Below are positions 1 through 8,142 of a stretch of 16,371 nt of DNA, piece after piece. This DNA comes from Bacteroidales bacterium. GTDB taxonomy: Bacteria > Bacteroidota > Bacteroidia > Bacteroidales > Lentimicrobiaceae. The position numbers and the translations under genes were made by a program. The stretch lies in contig JADJEQ010000002.1 of assembly GCA_016709025.1 (NCBI GenBank), positions 1 through 16,371 on the forward strand. The letters run 5' to 3'. How positions within the stretch are numbered: the stretch's first letter is position 1; every line of letters begins with the position of its first letter. The notes beneath the pieces were generated by a model, which was not told the DNA's origin, did no database searches, and saw only the letters and a list, made by a program, of their open reading frames with translations.

Positions 1-34
1 AGCCACCGCCTGACAACATGGGGTTATTCAAGGG

Positions 35-54
35 AAACTCCTGACGGAGTTTTT
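35..54. terminator. short hairpin with T-run downstream of DUF4097-like gene
   Basis: AAACTCC-TGAC-GGAGTTT is a perfect 7 bp stem with a 4-base loop, followed by two more T. It lies about 10 bases beyond the stop of the minus-strand gene ending at 64. The T-run reads better on the plus strand, so it may instead serve a plus-strand gene to the left of the window, or both directions. Confidence 0.4.
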
Positions 55-63
55 CAACAAGTC

Positions 64-1158
64 TTATTTATTCATCAGCGCTATTGAGCCTGCCTTTGCG
101 GTTATGGTAATCTGCGATGCATCGGATTTGCCAATGATGCCATTGGCCTTAATGGTGCTGTATTTTGCATTGATGGTCTCCTTTTTCAATTGATTATCAA
201 TGGATGGGGCGGAATTGACGATGGTTTGGCATCGTAAATCATATCCAGTGAATACGAAGCTACCGGACTAATGCCCAATATTACATCGGTATATTCCGAT
301 TTGATAAATACATTAACAAACTCTTTCGGTATACCATTGATTTTCAATTCGCCGTACTTGGTGGTGAGTGAACAAACCGTTTTCAACTCATTGACGCGGA
401 TGCGGGAGAAAGATACATCTCCGCTCAGAGATGTGCGGGGAATCGTCATTTTATCGCGCACCGATTCCATTTCAATGGTGGTGGCTCGTCGAGTTCAGTG
501 TTGATGACCGGCTGACCAGGTTCAGCCTGGTCACTTTCTGCAGATAAAGATCCGAGTAATTGATACTGATCTGAGTCGCCGGCTTCCTGAATGCTTCCTG
601 AACCAAATTCAAGGTTCAGCTTCAGGTTTCCGTAAAATCCCTGGCCTGCAAATCACCGTTCGAGAGGATAATGTCCTGTTTTCCTTTCCGGCTGTCAAGG
701 TAAATAATACCGAACTTGTTCTCAATCTTCACAGGATTGGCTTCCGGCATATAAACCGTATAGTGGATCTGCAGGTTGTTGCTGGTATTCACCATTTTCC
801 GGCATACGATACCACATCTTCCAGAAAGTGGCGCTGTTGTCGTGAAAACCGTGCGGCACTGATAACACTGGCCGTTGAAACCATCTCGCAATCGATGGAA
901 GTGAGAATTTTTATTCAGCTTCGACGGCTGTTTCGACTGCACCGATATACTCACCTCGAAACGGACCGAATCCTTTTCCCAGTTCATGATATTCGCATTC
1001 CCGTATTTATTGGAAACCTGGACCAGGGTGCCCGGCTTCACCCTGTATGTTTTACTCTCTTCACGCTTCTCCGAATAGGTTTGGGCGGCCAGCAGCATCG
1101 CAGGCATGCAACCAGTACAAGCAATGATAGGCCTGAATATGTTGATCTTAGTTTTCAT
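64..1158 (-). CDS. secreted DUF4097-like (adhesin-like) protein, interrupted by frameshifts
   Basis: Last gene of the sigma/anti-sigma operon, about 365 residues once frames are joined. It starts MKTKINIF with a hydrophobic leader that looks like a signal peptide. It then shows alternating short strands of the type seen in DUF4097 beta-solenoid proteins: NKYGNANIMNWEKDSVRF, IENKFGIIYLDSRKGKQD, then TTKYGELKINGI and finally INAKYSTIKANGIIGKSD near the C-terminus. Conserved sequence moves between frames near 890, 640, 580-500 and 195. Joining them gives a continuous product that stops at TAA 64-66. In Bacteroidota such proteins often follow ECF sigma and anti-sigma genes, and their function is not established. 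The product is probably periplasmic or surface-exposed. The family call is by sequence pattern only. Confidence 0.68.
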
Positions 1159-1188
1159 AGTTCATTAATTGGCAAAAAATATGTAATG

Positions 1189-1763
1189 CTAAAGTTCGGT
1201 ATCAACCGTTTGCCGTTCCATCTGGCTTCCTTCGGATCGGCGGAGTTCCTGCAGCATTTCATCCAGAATTTCAATTTTCACCCTGTAGGAAAGGATGATG
1301 GCTTCAATAACCTTTTCATCGGCATTGCTCTCTTCAAGATCGTTTTTCAGCGCTGCCTTCTTTTTATCCATTTCCCTGAATTCCTTCTTCAGATCCTTAA
1401 TGATTTCAGGGTGTTCCGGAAGCGAAAGCCTGCAGCTCTGCCTGTTTACCGGCTCTAATCTGTGGAGTATAATATGCTTCCGCATCCAGAGCTCGTTCAG
1501 GGCCGGATTCGATGAAGATTCCCTTCTATCACCGGCAGTCTGTTTTTACCGTTCATATCGTTGAAGTCGTTCAGCATCCATGCCGAAGCAAAAATGAGCA
1601 CCGCAGCAGCCACCTTCCAGGCGTACGGCCACAGCTTCCTGACGGTTGACTTCCGGGCAAGCGGCAATTCCTTTCGATGGCATCCCAGGCCATCACCGGC
1701 GGCTCAAGGGCTCGAACCCTCCGGCATTTTCCCGAACAAAATGTTCCAGGTTATCTTTTTCAT
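1189..1763 (-). CDS. putative membrane anti-sigma factor, frameshifted
   Basis: Second gene of the operon. Its ATG at 1763 follows the sigma stop by 11 bases and is preceded by GGAGAAAAG. The product begins MKKITWNILFGKMPEG. A single hydrophobic segment (around VAAAVLIFASAWML, near residues 55-70) fits one membrane span. The C-terminal half, open from 1485 to 1189, is charged and predicted helical: LKKEFREMDKKKAALKNDL, then AIILSYRVKIEILDEML. A short N-terminal cytoplasmic part, one membrane span and a coiled-coil-like outer domain, directly after an ECF sigma gene, suggest an anti-sigma role. No zinc-binding HxxxCxxC motif is visible. At least three frame changes lie between 1740 and 1490, probably indel errors. 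Function is inferred mainly from position. Confidence 0.6.
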
Positions 1764-1774
1764 ATCTTTTCTCC

Positions 1775-2336
1775 TCATGCAACAAATCCGGGCATGGCAA
1801 TCAGCTTTTCCTTCACCAGCTGGCGGGCCCGCATAAACTGCGTTTTGAAGTTGATTCGGATATTTTCAATATTTCCGCAATTTCCGTGTGGTCGTAACCT
1901 TCAATCAGGTAGAGCAGGAAGATCACCCTGGCGCCCTCCGGGCAGCAATTCCATAGCCCGTTTTACCCTTTCAACACTCAGCCTCAGTTCCTCTTCATCG
2001 GGTCCATCCTTTTCATCTGCAATGCCCAATGTTTCCGGTATTTCGTCGCTCACCTACAATCCGCCTTTTTCCAGTTCGTTGATGCAGCGGTTCACCATAA
2101 TCCGCTTCAGCCAGGCCCCGAATGTTGACTCACCCCTGAATGAATCCAACCGACGGAATGCCTCCACGAATCCCTCCTGCAGCATATCCTTTGCTTCCTC
2201 AGCATCACCCATCATCGCACACAGATGTTGTACATGGCTTTTGAAAATGAGTTGTAAAGCTCATTGAAGCCTTGCGGTTTCCGGCTTTGCAGGCCTCGAC
2301 CAGGTGCTGGTGTATGTCGTTGTGCGGGTGATTCAA
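1775..2336 (-). CDS. ECF-type RNA polymerase sigma factor (sigma-70 family), frameshifted
   Basis: First gene of the operon, about 187 residues. The joined reading begins LNHPHNDIHQHLVEACKAGN, followed by region 2 (FNELYNSFSKAMYNICVR, then MMGDAEEAKDMLQEGFVEAF and STFGAWLKRIMVNRCINEL). Region 4 follows as RVIFLLYLIEGYDHTEIAEI with a helix-turn-helix of the form LKISES...QFMRARQLVKEKL. It should direct RNA polymerase to a small regulon and be held by the downstream anti-sigma factor. Single-base changes near 2271, 2214, 1939 and 1836 and an in-frame TAG near 2056 break the frame. Most are missing or extra bases next to runs. No ATG fits, so I chose TTG at 2336, the first start after an in-frame stop. 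The true start could be slightly upstream. Confidence 0.82.
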
Positions 2337-2367
2337 GCTGCCGGCCCAGGGTTATTTTTTACTTAAT

Positions 2368-2397
2368 GACAGGGATATTCCCAAAGGGTTGGAACCC
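2368..2397 (-). promoter_or_regulatory. ECF-type promoter upstream of the sigma gene, possibly autoregulated
   Basis: On the minus strand GGTTCCAACCC is followed by GTC, with 17 bases between the AAC core and GTC. An AAC-containing -35 and a GTC-type -10 at about this spacing are the usual layout of ECF sigma promoters. The site lies about 30 bases before the proposed start of the ECF gene, so transcription by its own sigma factor is plausible. Confidence 0.6.
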
Positions 2398-2572
2398 GGG
2401 GAATAAAAATAGGAATTTTGGGGGTTGGATTTAATTTCGTATAGTTAAGGTTTAGGATTTTGCGCATAATACAAAGTGACAGGGCTAATCTATAATTGGA
2501 AGATTTGAATCCTTCACCTTTAATCCTTTAGCCAAAGTGTGGCTGGCGTTTACAATGATTTTGTCGCCCCTT

Positions 2573-3106
2573 CTACTTTACAATCAATGAATTCATTATC
2601 TCTTTCCCTACCGGAGTCCAATCTTTCATATCTTTTTGTACAATTAAATGTGCAAATAAGCAGCCTGCCTTCAAGATCGGTAAAAACAGGAGATTATAGA
2701 TTTCGGTATCCATTGCAGGGGTCACCAGCTCCATATAGCCGACTTTTCGTCCGTTGATTTCCTTTACCCCGAGTTCTTTCCATTTTGTAGAAGGATAAAC
2801 GCTTTTGAAAGTCTGAACAAGATTGTCCTTATAAGCAGTTATCATATCCTGATCAGCCTTGTTCTGTGTATGATTCAGCGCTACATTTATTCCGCCAGAT
2901 TCGTTTGTATATACCAGCGTTGGCCTGCTTTCCATAGGATATTTGACTTTCAGCATATCTTCTTTCATCAGTTCAAAGTCCTCCGGAATTTTCAACTCTA
3001 TTTTGCCATCGAGCAGTAATTTGCTTTCCAGGTTGAAAGCCAGGTTGAACGCTGAAGCAATTACCAGGATCGCAATAGCCAGGGTGGTTGACGTTATCTT
3101 TTTCAT
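2573..3106 (-). CDS. small conserved exported protein of unknown function
   Basis: About 177 residues starting MKKITSTTLAIAILVIASAF, a good signal peptide. An upstream in-frame ATG at 3127 would add seven residues and spoil the leader. The body has IELKIPEDFELMKEDML, SRPTLVYTNESGGINVALNH and INGRKVGYMELVTPAMDTEIYNL, which I recognise as a recurrent unassigned Bacteroidota protein. Between about 2634 and 2686 the printed frame departs from the family pattern, while the neighbouring frame reads TDLEGRLLICTFNC before the original frame resumes at KDWTPVGKEIMNSL. That implies two compensating indels, the first in the A-run at 2682-2686. It is transcribed alone and probably resides in the periplasm. 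Confidence 0.75.
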   Translation of the reverse strand: MKKITSTTLAIAILVIASAFNLAFNLESKLLLDGKIELKIPEDFELMKEDMLKVKYPMESRPTLVYTNESGGINVALNHTQNKADQDMITAYKDNLVQTFKSVYPSTKWKELGVKEINGRKVGYMELVTPAMDTEIYNLLFLPILKAGCLFAHLIVQKDMKDWTPVGKEIMNSLIVK

Positions 3107-3181
3107 ACTGTTTGATATAAAATTCAATAGATGAGATATTCTTACACAGATTTATCACTTTTCACCAGAAAACGAATTCAG

Positions 3182-3189
3182 CAAAGGTA
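3182..3189 (-). promoter_or_regulatory. candidate -7 element TACCTTTG
   Basis: TACCTTTG on the minus strand matches the Bacteroidota housekeeping -7 consensus TAnnTTTG exactly and lies 75 bases before the start at 3106. No clear TTTG -33 box is seen at the expected distance, so the call is tentative. Confidence 0.4.
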
Positions 3190-3275
3190 TATTCATTTTT
3201 ACCATTGACAGATAATAGAAGTCCACTTGTATTTCTGTTTATTACAAGAAGGTAATTTCAGCATTCTCACAAAAT

Positions 3276-4495
3276 CTATTGTATTACGATCTTCTTTACT
3301 TCAATTATATTTTGAGTCTGTATTTTCAATAAGTAAATTCCTTTAGGTAAGAATTTTACATTCAACTCAATCAAATTTTGATATTGATAAGTTTTATTAA
3401 AAAGCAACTCACTGTTAATACTGAATATGCTGATATTCGTCGTTACAGGAAATGGAATATTGACTTTAATTGTTTGGCTGTTTACTACCGGGTTGGGATA
3501 TACTTTAAAATGAGAGGCAGAGAACTTATTTTCATTGATGTGAAGTGCCCCACCATTCGTAGTTTTTATTATCACACCTGAGTCACCTGCAGCATAACCT
3601 GTATTACTATTGGTAAAAAACACCGAACGCAGATGTTTGTCAGTTCCAGTGTCTGACTGATCCCAGCTTGAGCCTCCATCATTCGTCATTAAGATCGTTC
3701 CATTTTCCCCGGTACTATATCCTCTGGAATCAGAAGTAAAAAAAACTGAGTATAAATCCGGGCCTGAAGAATGTAAAACTGTCCATGTATCCCCGGAGTT
3801 ATTGGTTTTAAGGATGGTACCGCCTGATCCAACAATATAACCGGTGGTTAAGCTGGTAAAAAAGACTTCATGTAAATTAAAAAACCCTTGTTCTGTATAT
3901 GTCCAGCTGTTTCCTCCATTTTCAGTTTTTAAAATAGTACCATGTTCTCCCACTGCATAGCCTGTTAAGGAATCATGAAAAAAGCATGAAGTTAAACCCC
4001 AATTGGCAGGATAGGAAATAGAATTCCAACTTGCTCCTCCGTCAGTAGTTTTAAGTATTATTCTCGCTGACCCTTCGGGAAAATCGCCAACTACATATCC
4101 CGTATTGACGTCGGCAAAATGAATAGAAAGGTACCAGCCCCCCCCGTTGTTTGAATAGACCGAATTCCAAGTTGATCCTCCATCATGTGTCTTTAAAATT
4201 TGTGTACCATTCGGATCTGCGGCTACCACATAACCTGTATTGGCATCCCAAAAAAACAATGAGTTCAATGGTTTAGCTGTATTGCAGTTTAGAGACGTCC
4301 ATGATTCACCGCCATCGGTAGTCTTTAGCAGAATACCTTCACTTAATACTCTTCCGGCTGCGTATCCGATACTATCATCCGGAAAGCAAATTGATGATAA
4401 TATGCTGTTAGGATAATCTTGCGCTATTACTGACCATTGAGAAAAGGATGTTAAGTAAAGCATTGAAAAAATAAAAGTAATAATGTTCTTATCAT
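3276..4495 (-). CDS. secreted YCF48/BNR-repeat beta-propeller protein with T9SS sorting tail
   Basis: About 405 residues, probably secreted by T9SS and surface-bound or released. Seven repeats follow the pattern GYxxG...G(T)ILKTxDGGxSW, for example GYAVGEHGTILKTENGGNSW and GYIVGSGGTILKTNNSGDTW, typical of YCF48/BNR-type propellers. A type A sorting domain follows, from FKVYPNPVVNSQ to KGIYLLKIQTQN, ending EVKKIVIQ. The continuous open frame extends to a TTG at 4517, but an ATG at 4495 in the adjacent frame gives MIRTLLLLFF. One extra T in the T-run near 4465 would join it to SMLYLTSFSQWSVIAQ, a much better signal peptide, so I prefer that start. The repeat domain is otherwise intact. Its ligand is unknown. 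It is a lone gene with low GC relative to the plus-strand array. Confidence 0.85.
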
Positions 4496-4584
4496 GGCAA
4501 AAGAATTTAAGTATCAATGAACCACAATTTTTGAAAAAATATGGAGCCAGCTCCGAAATTTCAAAAAGAAAAGATTTGCCACCA

Positions 4585-4602
4585 TCCCGATAGCTATCGG
4601 GA
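4585..4602. repeat. perfect 18 bp palindrome TCCCGATAGCTATCGGGA
   Basis: The sequence equals its own reverse complement. From memory, this palindrome recurs in intergenic regions of Bacteroidota genomes. It lacks a T-run, so it does not look like a terminator. Confidence 0.7.
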
Positions 4603-4617
4603 CCAAGTCACTAATCC

Positions 4618-4644
4618 CTGTCTGCTTGACGCAGTCAGGCAGGC
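4618..4644. repeat. imperfect GC-rich inverted repeat
   Basis: CCTGTCTGCTTGAC and GCAGTCAGGCAGG form an imperfect inverted repeat 16 bases after the perfect palindrome. The pair may be one compound repetitive extragenic element. Confidence 0.4.
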
Positions 4645-4968
4645 TGCATGCGGCAGGTATGATTCACAAAGTATTGTATATCAATATATTGTAATTAAAA
4701 AAGTTTGGTGTCTTAGTGTTTTGGTGTCAAAAATTAGTTTTCAGAGTGGTCTCAATATTTGATGTTAAAAATTTATCTCACCTGCAAAGAGTAATAGCCA
4801 ATTTAAAACTCGCCCTAACAGACCCAATTCCCATTCAAATATAACACTTTTACTATATCATCCCAAGTTAATTTCGATCTGAAAACGAAGTCAGTAAAGG
4901 TATTTTCACTTTCGACCCATGCAAGTTTATGAGCTGACCGCTTCAATATCGGCAACTTCTCAGCATTT

Positions 4969-5250
4969 CTATTTTAAGTGCCTGGATTTTAACTCTTTTT
5001 GCATCTCTTTTTCCAGAATTTTATTGTTGGTAGAATTTCTTGCGATTAAATATGCCAGTATTAACGGAAAGAAAGTAAAAAATCCAAAGCCATTTTCTAC
5101 TGCGCTATAAATTACAATACCGATGGTAAATCCAATAAATGTAGCATCAATTATTTTATTGGTTTGTATTTTTTTAATTTTCTGTAAAAGTTCCTGGTCG
5201 CTTAATTCTGTCAGGTTTTCAGATTCCATAGGTTTGTTTAAGTGTTTCAT
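4969..5250 (-). CDS. small membrane protein with two helices, unknown function
   Basis: 93 residues from ATG 5250. An internal ATG at 5229 (MESENLTELSDQELL) is an equally good start and would give 86 residues. The N-terminal part is acidic and helical (LTELSDQELLQKIKKIQ). Two hydrophobic segments follow, IIDATFIGFTIGIVIYSAV and FGFFTFFPLILAYLIA, then a basic tail (KILEKEMQKELKSRHLK). The layout is that of small inner-membrane proteins frequent in Bacteroidota. I recognise the pattern but know of no assigned role. The frame is intact. The gene diverges from the first array gene, and a repeat element starts 21 bases before its start. Confidence 0.7.
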   Translation of the reverse strand: MKHLNKPMESENLTELSDQELLQKIKKIQTNKIIDATFIGFTIGIVIYSAVENGFGFFTFFPLILAYLIARNSTNNKILEKEMQKELKSRHLK

Positions 5251-5270
5251 TGAATGTTATGTTAATTTAT

Positions 5271-5469
5271 AGGCTGTTTAAAATTAGATTTCCATTTTTC
5301 ACCAGGCCCGTCCTTTAGGGCGGGTTTAGCGATAAACAACAAAAACAGTATGCAAAATCCTGAAAAAGTTATTATGAATTTACAAATATTTCCAGGATTT
5401 TGCCATTATCTGCAGTTTTTTTTCGAAACCCGCCTACTCATAGAATTGAACAAAATTTAAACAGTCTCT
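5271..5469. repeat. nested inverted-repeat element, copy A
   Basis: The element is bounded by AGGCTGTTTAAA and TTTAAACAGTCTCT. Inside the left end is GGCCCGTCCTTTAGGGCGGG, itself a hairpin, and near the right end is AACCCGCC. The core is a second inverted repeat, GCAAAATCCTGAAAAA against CCAGGATTTTGCC. No transposase is present and no clear target-site duplication is visible. It resembles a non-autonomous, MITE-like element. It lies between divergent genes, 282 bases before the first array gene. Confidence 0.75.
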
Positions 5470-5751
5470 TTAACTTCTGCTAATTCGCTATTACCATTAC
5501 AAGCTTAACACTTTTCACCTGAAAATAAAATCCTCTCAAAACGATGCTTATGTTTTTCTAAAACGATTAGCATGAATTTACAGTGATTTCAAAAAGGTCC
5601 GGGCAAAACTCAACAGAGATTCAGTAAAATCGCCTGGAAGAATTAAGGAACAACAATTTTGATAATTCCTGCAAACTATGTAAAAATCCGGTAATTCAAA
5701 TGAACCATTTTATTAATACTATGTTTAATGTTAAACATAAAACACTAAACA
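5470..5751 (+). other. upstream region of first array gene, no gene seen
   Basis: AT-rich leader between element copy A and the ATG at 5752. It shares CCGGTAATTCA (near 5690) with the region before the second array gene (near 8040). Its end carries an 18 bp palindrome listed separately. No open frame of note is present. Confidence 0.45.
5721..5738. promoter_or_regulatory. operator-like palindrome ATGTTTAATGTTAAACAT
   Basis: Perfect 8 bp inverted repeat with a 2-base centre, ending 13 bases before the start at 5752. The other two array genes keep only the left half (CGTTTAAT). It could bind a dimeric regulator or form a hairpin in the leader. This is an inference from symmetry and position. 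Confidence 0.4.
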
Positions 5752-7542
5752 ATGAAACAGTTATACTCCACTATCCCGGTATTATTTAAGAAACTGGCAG
5801 CAGTATTTCTGCTGGCAGGCCTGGTTCCCTTCAACGGACAGGCACAAACCATCACTCTCCTTTCTCCGAATGGCGGAGAAGCCTGGAATGCCGGAACCTA
5901 TGAAGAGGTCAGTTGGGTGGGAGATAGCTTAAGCAGTATGTTAAGGCTTGAATTTTCACCGGATGGGGTAATACCTGGGGGTACTTTGCCGAGGTCCCTT
6001 CCTCACCGGATGGCGGCATTTTCCCGTTTTCCGCCCTTTATAACAGTACGAATGCGCTGCTGAGAATCACCGACTTCAGCGACCCCTCAGTAAACGATAT
6101 CAGCGATGCGCCTTTCACCGTTATTGTCCCGTCAATCAATATTTATCAGCCAGCTACCGGATCTGTCGTTTTTGCCAATACTCTTACGTATGTAAACTGG
6201 ATTGTCTATGCACCAGGTTTCAGCCTGCTCAATGCAGAAATTTCGACCGACAACGGACTGACTTTTTTACCCGTAGCTCAAAACCTCAATGCGCTAATGG
6301 GGTATACATACCTTGTTTTAGCTGATACACCAGCCGAAACAGCTATTCTCAAATTGTACAATGCCCAGGATCCTTCGGAGTTTTGCCTGAGTACTCCTTT
6401 TACCATCAGTCAGGTTCCTGTTTATACCCTTACCTCCCTCCGGCGGAGAAATCGTGAATGTTTACAGCCCTCTGACCATTAGCTGGACCGTTGAAAATTC
6501 ATATTCCGACAATTGCGATCTCGAGTTTTCAACTGACAATGGTGAGACATGGGCGTTTCTTAATAATGCTACAAGCACCGGAAATTACGGAAGTTACGTG
6601 TGGACCACTCCAAACCTAAATTCAGAAGAATGTGTCATCCGTATCCGGGATATATATGCCTTTACATCCATGGATACCTCTGCTGCGTTTACCATTATGC
6701 CCTTTCCTGAAACCCCGTTATGCATGGTTACTGCCGACAGCCTGACCAACTACAATGTGATTGTTTGGGAGAAGCCTGCTTCCGGCCTGATCGAAGATTT
6801 CCTGGTTTACAGGGAAACATCCCAGGCCAATGTTTATGAGGTCATAGATACGGTTGGGTACAACGAAGAACCTGTGGTCACCGACTTTGGATCCAACCCG
6901 GCTTTGCGACCATACCGTTACAAAGTCGGATTTATGGACAGTGAGAACCGGGTTTTCCCTGCCGGCGATTACCATCAGACCATTCACCTGACGATCAGCC
7001 AGGGGATAGGCGGCAACCGGAACCTGATCTGGACTCCCTATACCGGATTTGACTTTTCATCCTACAACATTCTGCGCAAAACGGGATCCGGAGATTTCGA
7101 ACAAATAGCCACTATTTCATCCAGCTTCAGCTCATATACCGATTTCGACGCACCCTCAGGAGATGTTGCGTATATTGTGGCAATCGACCGGCCGGGCGTT
7201 TGCAATACCGGTTTACGCGAGAACGGATATACACAGGTGCGTTCCAATGAAGCTTCATTGAACCTGGCTTCGGTTGCCGGAAGTAAAGAAGTCAATTTCA
7301 GCGTATATCCGGTTCCGGCCAACGACCGGATCAGCATTCAGTTCGGTGATAATGCCATGGGATCCATCAACCTGACCATTACCGATGTTACCGGCCGGAT
7401 CATATATTCCGGGGAATACAGCGATGTGCGTCCGGGACAGGTTTACTCGATCAGTACTTCAGAATATACTGAAGGATTGTATTTGCTGAATTTAATTTCA
7501 GCCGGAAACAGAAGCATAAAGAAAATCGTGGTAAGGCATTAA
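5752..7542 (+). CDS. T9SS-secreted multi-domain surface protein, array paralog 1 (two frame breaks)
   Basis: About 596 residues with frames joined. The signal peptide MKQLYSTIP...FNGQAQ is followed by three beta-sandwich domains starting ITLLSPNGGEAW, INIYQPATGSVVFANTLTYV and VYTLTS, each with a strand like EFSTDNGETW. Domains opening this way resemble the Kre9/KNH-like domain of bacterial secreted proteins. Two FN3-like domains follow, then a T9SS type A tail from FSVYPVPANDRISIQF ending SIKKIVVRH. The start is fixed by AAACAATGAAACAG, shared with the paralogs. The frame is lost near 5966 (one G missing from a G-run) and again near 6438 (two C missing). Restoring these three bases gives 1794 bases, the length of paralog 3 after repair. 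Probably an adhesive or structural surface protein, with no catalytic motif seen. Confidence 0.85.
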
Positions 7543-7593
7543 ATCCTTCAGGTATCCGGTCTGCATTGTGCAGGCCGCATAAATAAAGGGTTT

Positions 7594-7630
7594 AAACGGA
7601 GAATTCAGGAATGTCCGGATTCTCCGTTTT
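7594..7630 (+). terminator. intrinsic terminator after array paralog 1
   Basis: AAACGGAGAAT and ATTCTCCGTTT form a perfect 11 bp stem around a 14-base loop and run into TTTT. It lies about 50 bases after the stop codon at 7542, in the expected place and orientation. Confidence 0.85.
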
Positions 7631-7733
7631 CACATGTTTGGAAGGTACCAGGATTTTGATTTTTTTAAGCAGGCAATCAGGATGACTTTGTTACTTTGAT
7701 CTCTTATTTTAATCAAAACAACCATTGATTTTC

Positions 7734-7944
7734 AGAGACTGTTTAAATTTTACTAAACCCTGTGAACAGGCCCGTCCTTTAGGGCGGGTTACGAATAAAA
7801 TATCACAGACAATTGCAAAATCCTGAAAAATTTGTAAATTTTACAATAAATTTTTCAGGATTTTGCCCCGTTTTCCTGTTTATTGCTACACCGCCTAAAG
7901 GACGGGCCTATTAGAAAATGAATTAAAAATTTTAAACAGTCTCT
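7734..7944. repeat. nested inverted-repeat element, copy B (most symmetrical)
   Basis: Bounded by AGAGACTGTTTAAA and TTTAAACAGTCTCT. The left inner arm GGCCCGTCCTTTAGGGCGGG is mirrored on the right by CCGCCTAAAGGACGGGCC. The core GCAAAATCCTGAAAAATTT is mirrored by AATTTTTCAGGATTTTGC. The whole 211 bp could fold into one long interrupted hairpin. It has no open frame and ends 198 bases before the second array gene. Confidence 0.8.
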
Positions 7945-8075
7945 AAATCTCTAAACAAATAGTCCGGTTATAAACCACAACCATGTTGAAAGATTTGAAA
8001 TGAAAATTGTTTAATCTAAATTTGAGATTGTTGACCTTTCCGGTAATTCACCAGAGTATTTTTTTACCATGCTCA

Positions 8076-8122
8076 GTTTAGCCGGTGCGTTTTGAACTTT
8101 TTTCCTTTATTTTCGTTTAATG
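8076..8122 (+). promoter_or_regulatory. conserved promoter block of array paralog 2
   Basis: This block is nearly identical to 10459-10505 before paralog 3. It includes GTGCGTTTTGAACTTTTT and TATTTTCG (8108-8115), close to the -7 consensus TAnnTTTG, followed by TTTAATGTTT. The start codon is 27 bases downstream. The -33 box is unclear. Confidence 0.5.
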
Positions 8123-8142
8123 TTTAAGAAAAACCTAAAACA

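Larger units (their letters stand above)
4518..4968. other. intergenic region with palindromic and direct repeats, no gene seen
   Basis: No convincing coding sequence is present. The region holds an 18 bp perfect palindrome (4585-4602), an imperfect GC-rich inverted repeat (4618-4644), and a direct repeat TTTGGTGTC at 4704-4712 and 4720-4728. Near its right end (about 4872-4918) it carries a segment resembling the promoter region of the gene at 2573-3106. Confidence 0.5.

Noticed and set aside
763..1458. Long plus-strand open frame opposite the anti-sigma and DUF4097-like genes
   Set aside because: It is antisense to conserved minus-strand protein sequence, has no family pattern and spans two real genes.
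1677..2267. 196-residue plus-strand open frame
   Set aside because: It lies opposite the ECF sigma gene, whose regions 2 and 4 are clear on the minus strand. The composition is serine/arginine-rich, as expected of an antisense shadow.
6718..6987. Antisense frames within the array genes (also near 7062-7337, 9254-9475 and 10632-10918)
   Set aside because: They recur at equivalent places only because the plus-strand paralogs are similar. None has a start context or motif.
7734..7944. Considered as a CRISPR repeat or an attC site
   Set aside because: There is no regular short repeat-spacer pattern, and copies are over 2 kb apart with genes between. The ends resemble transposon-like inverted repeats instead.
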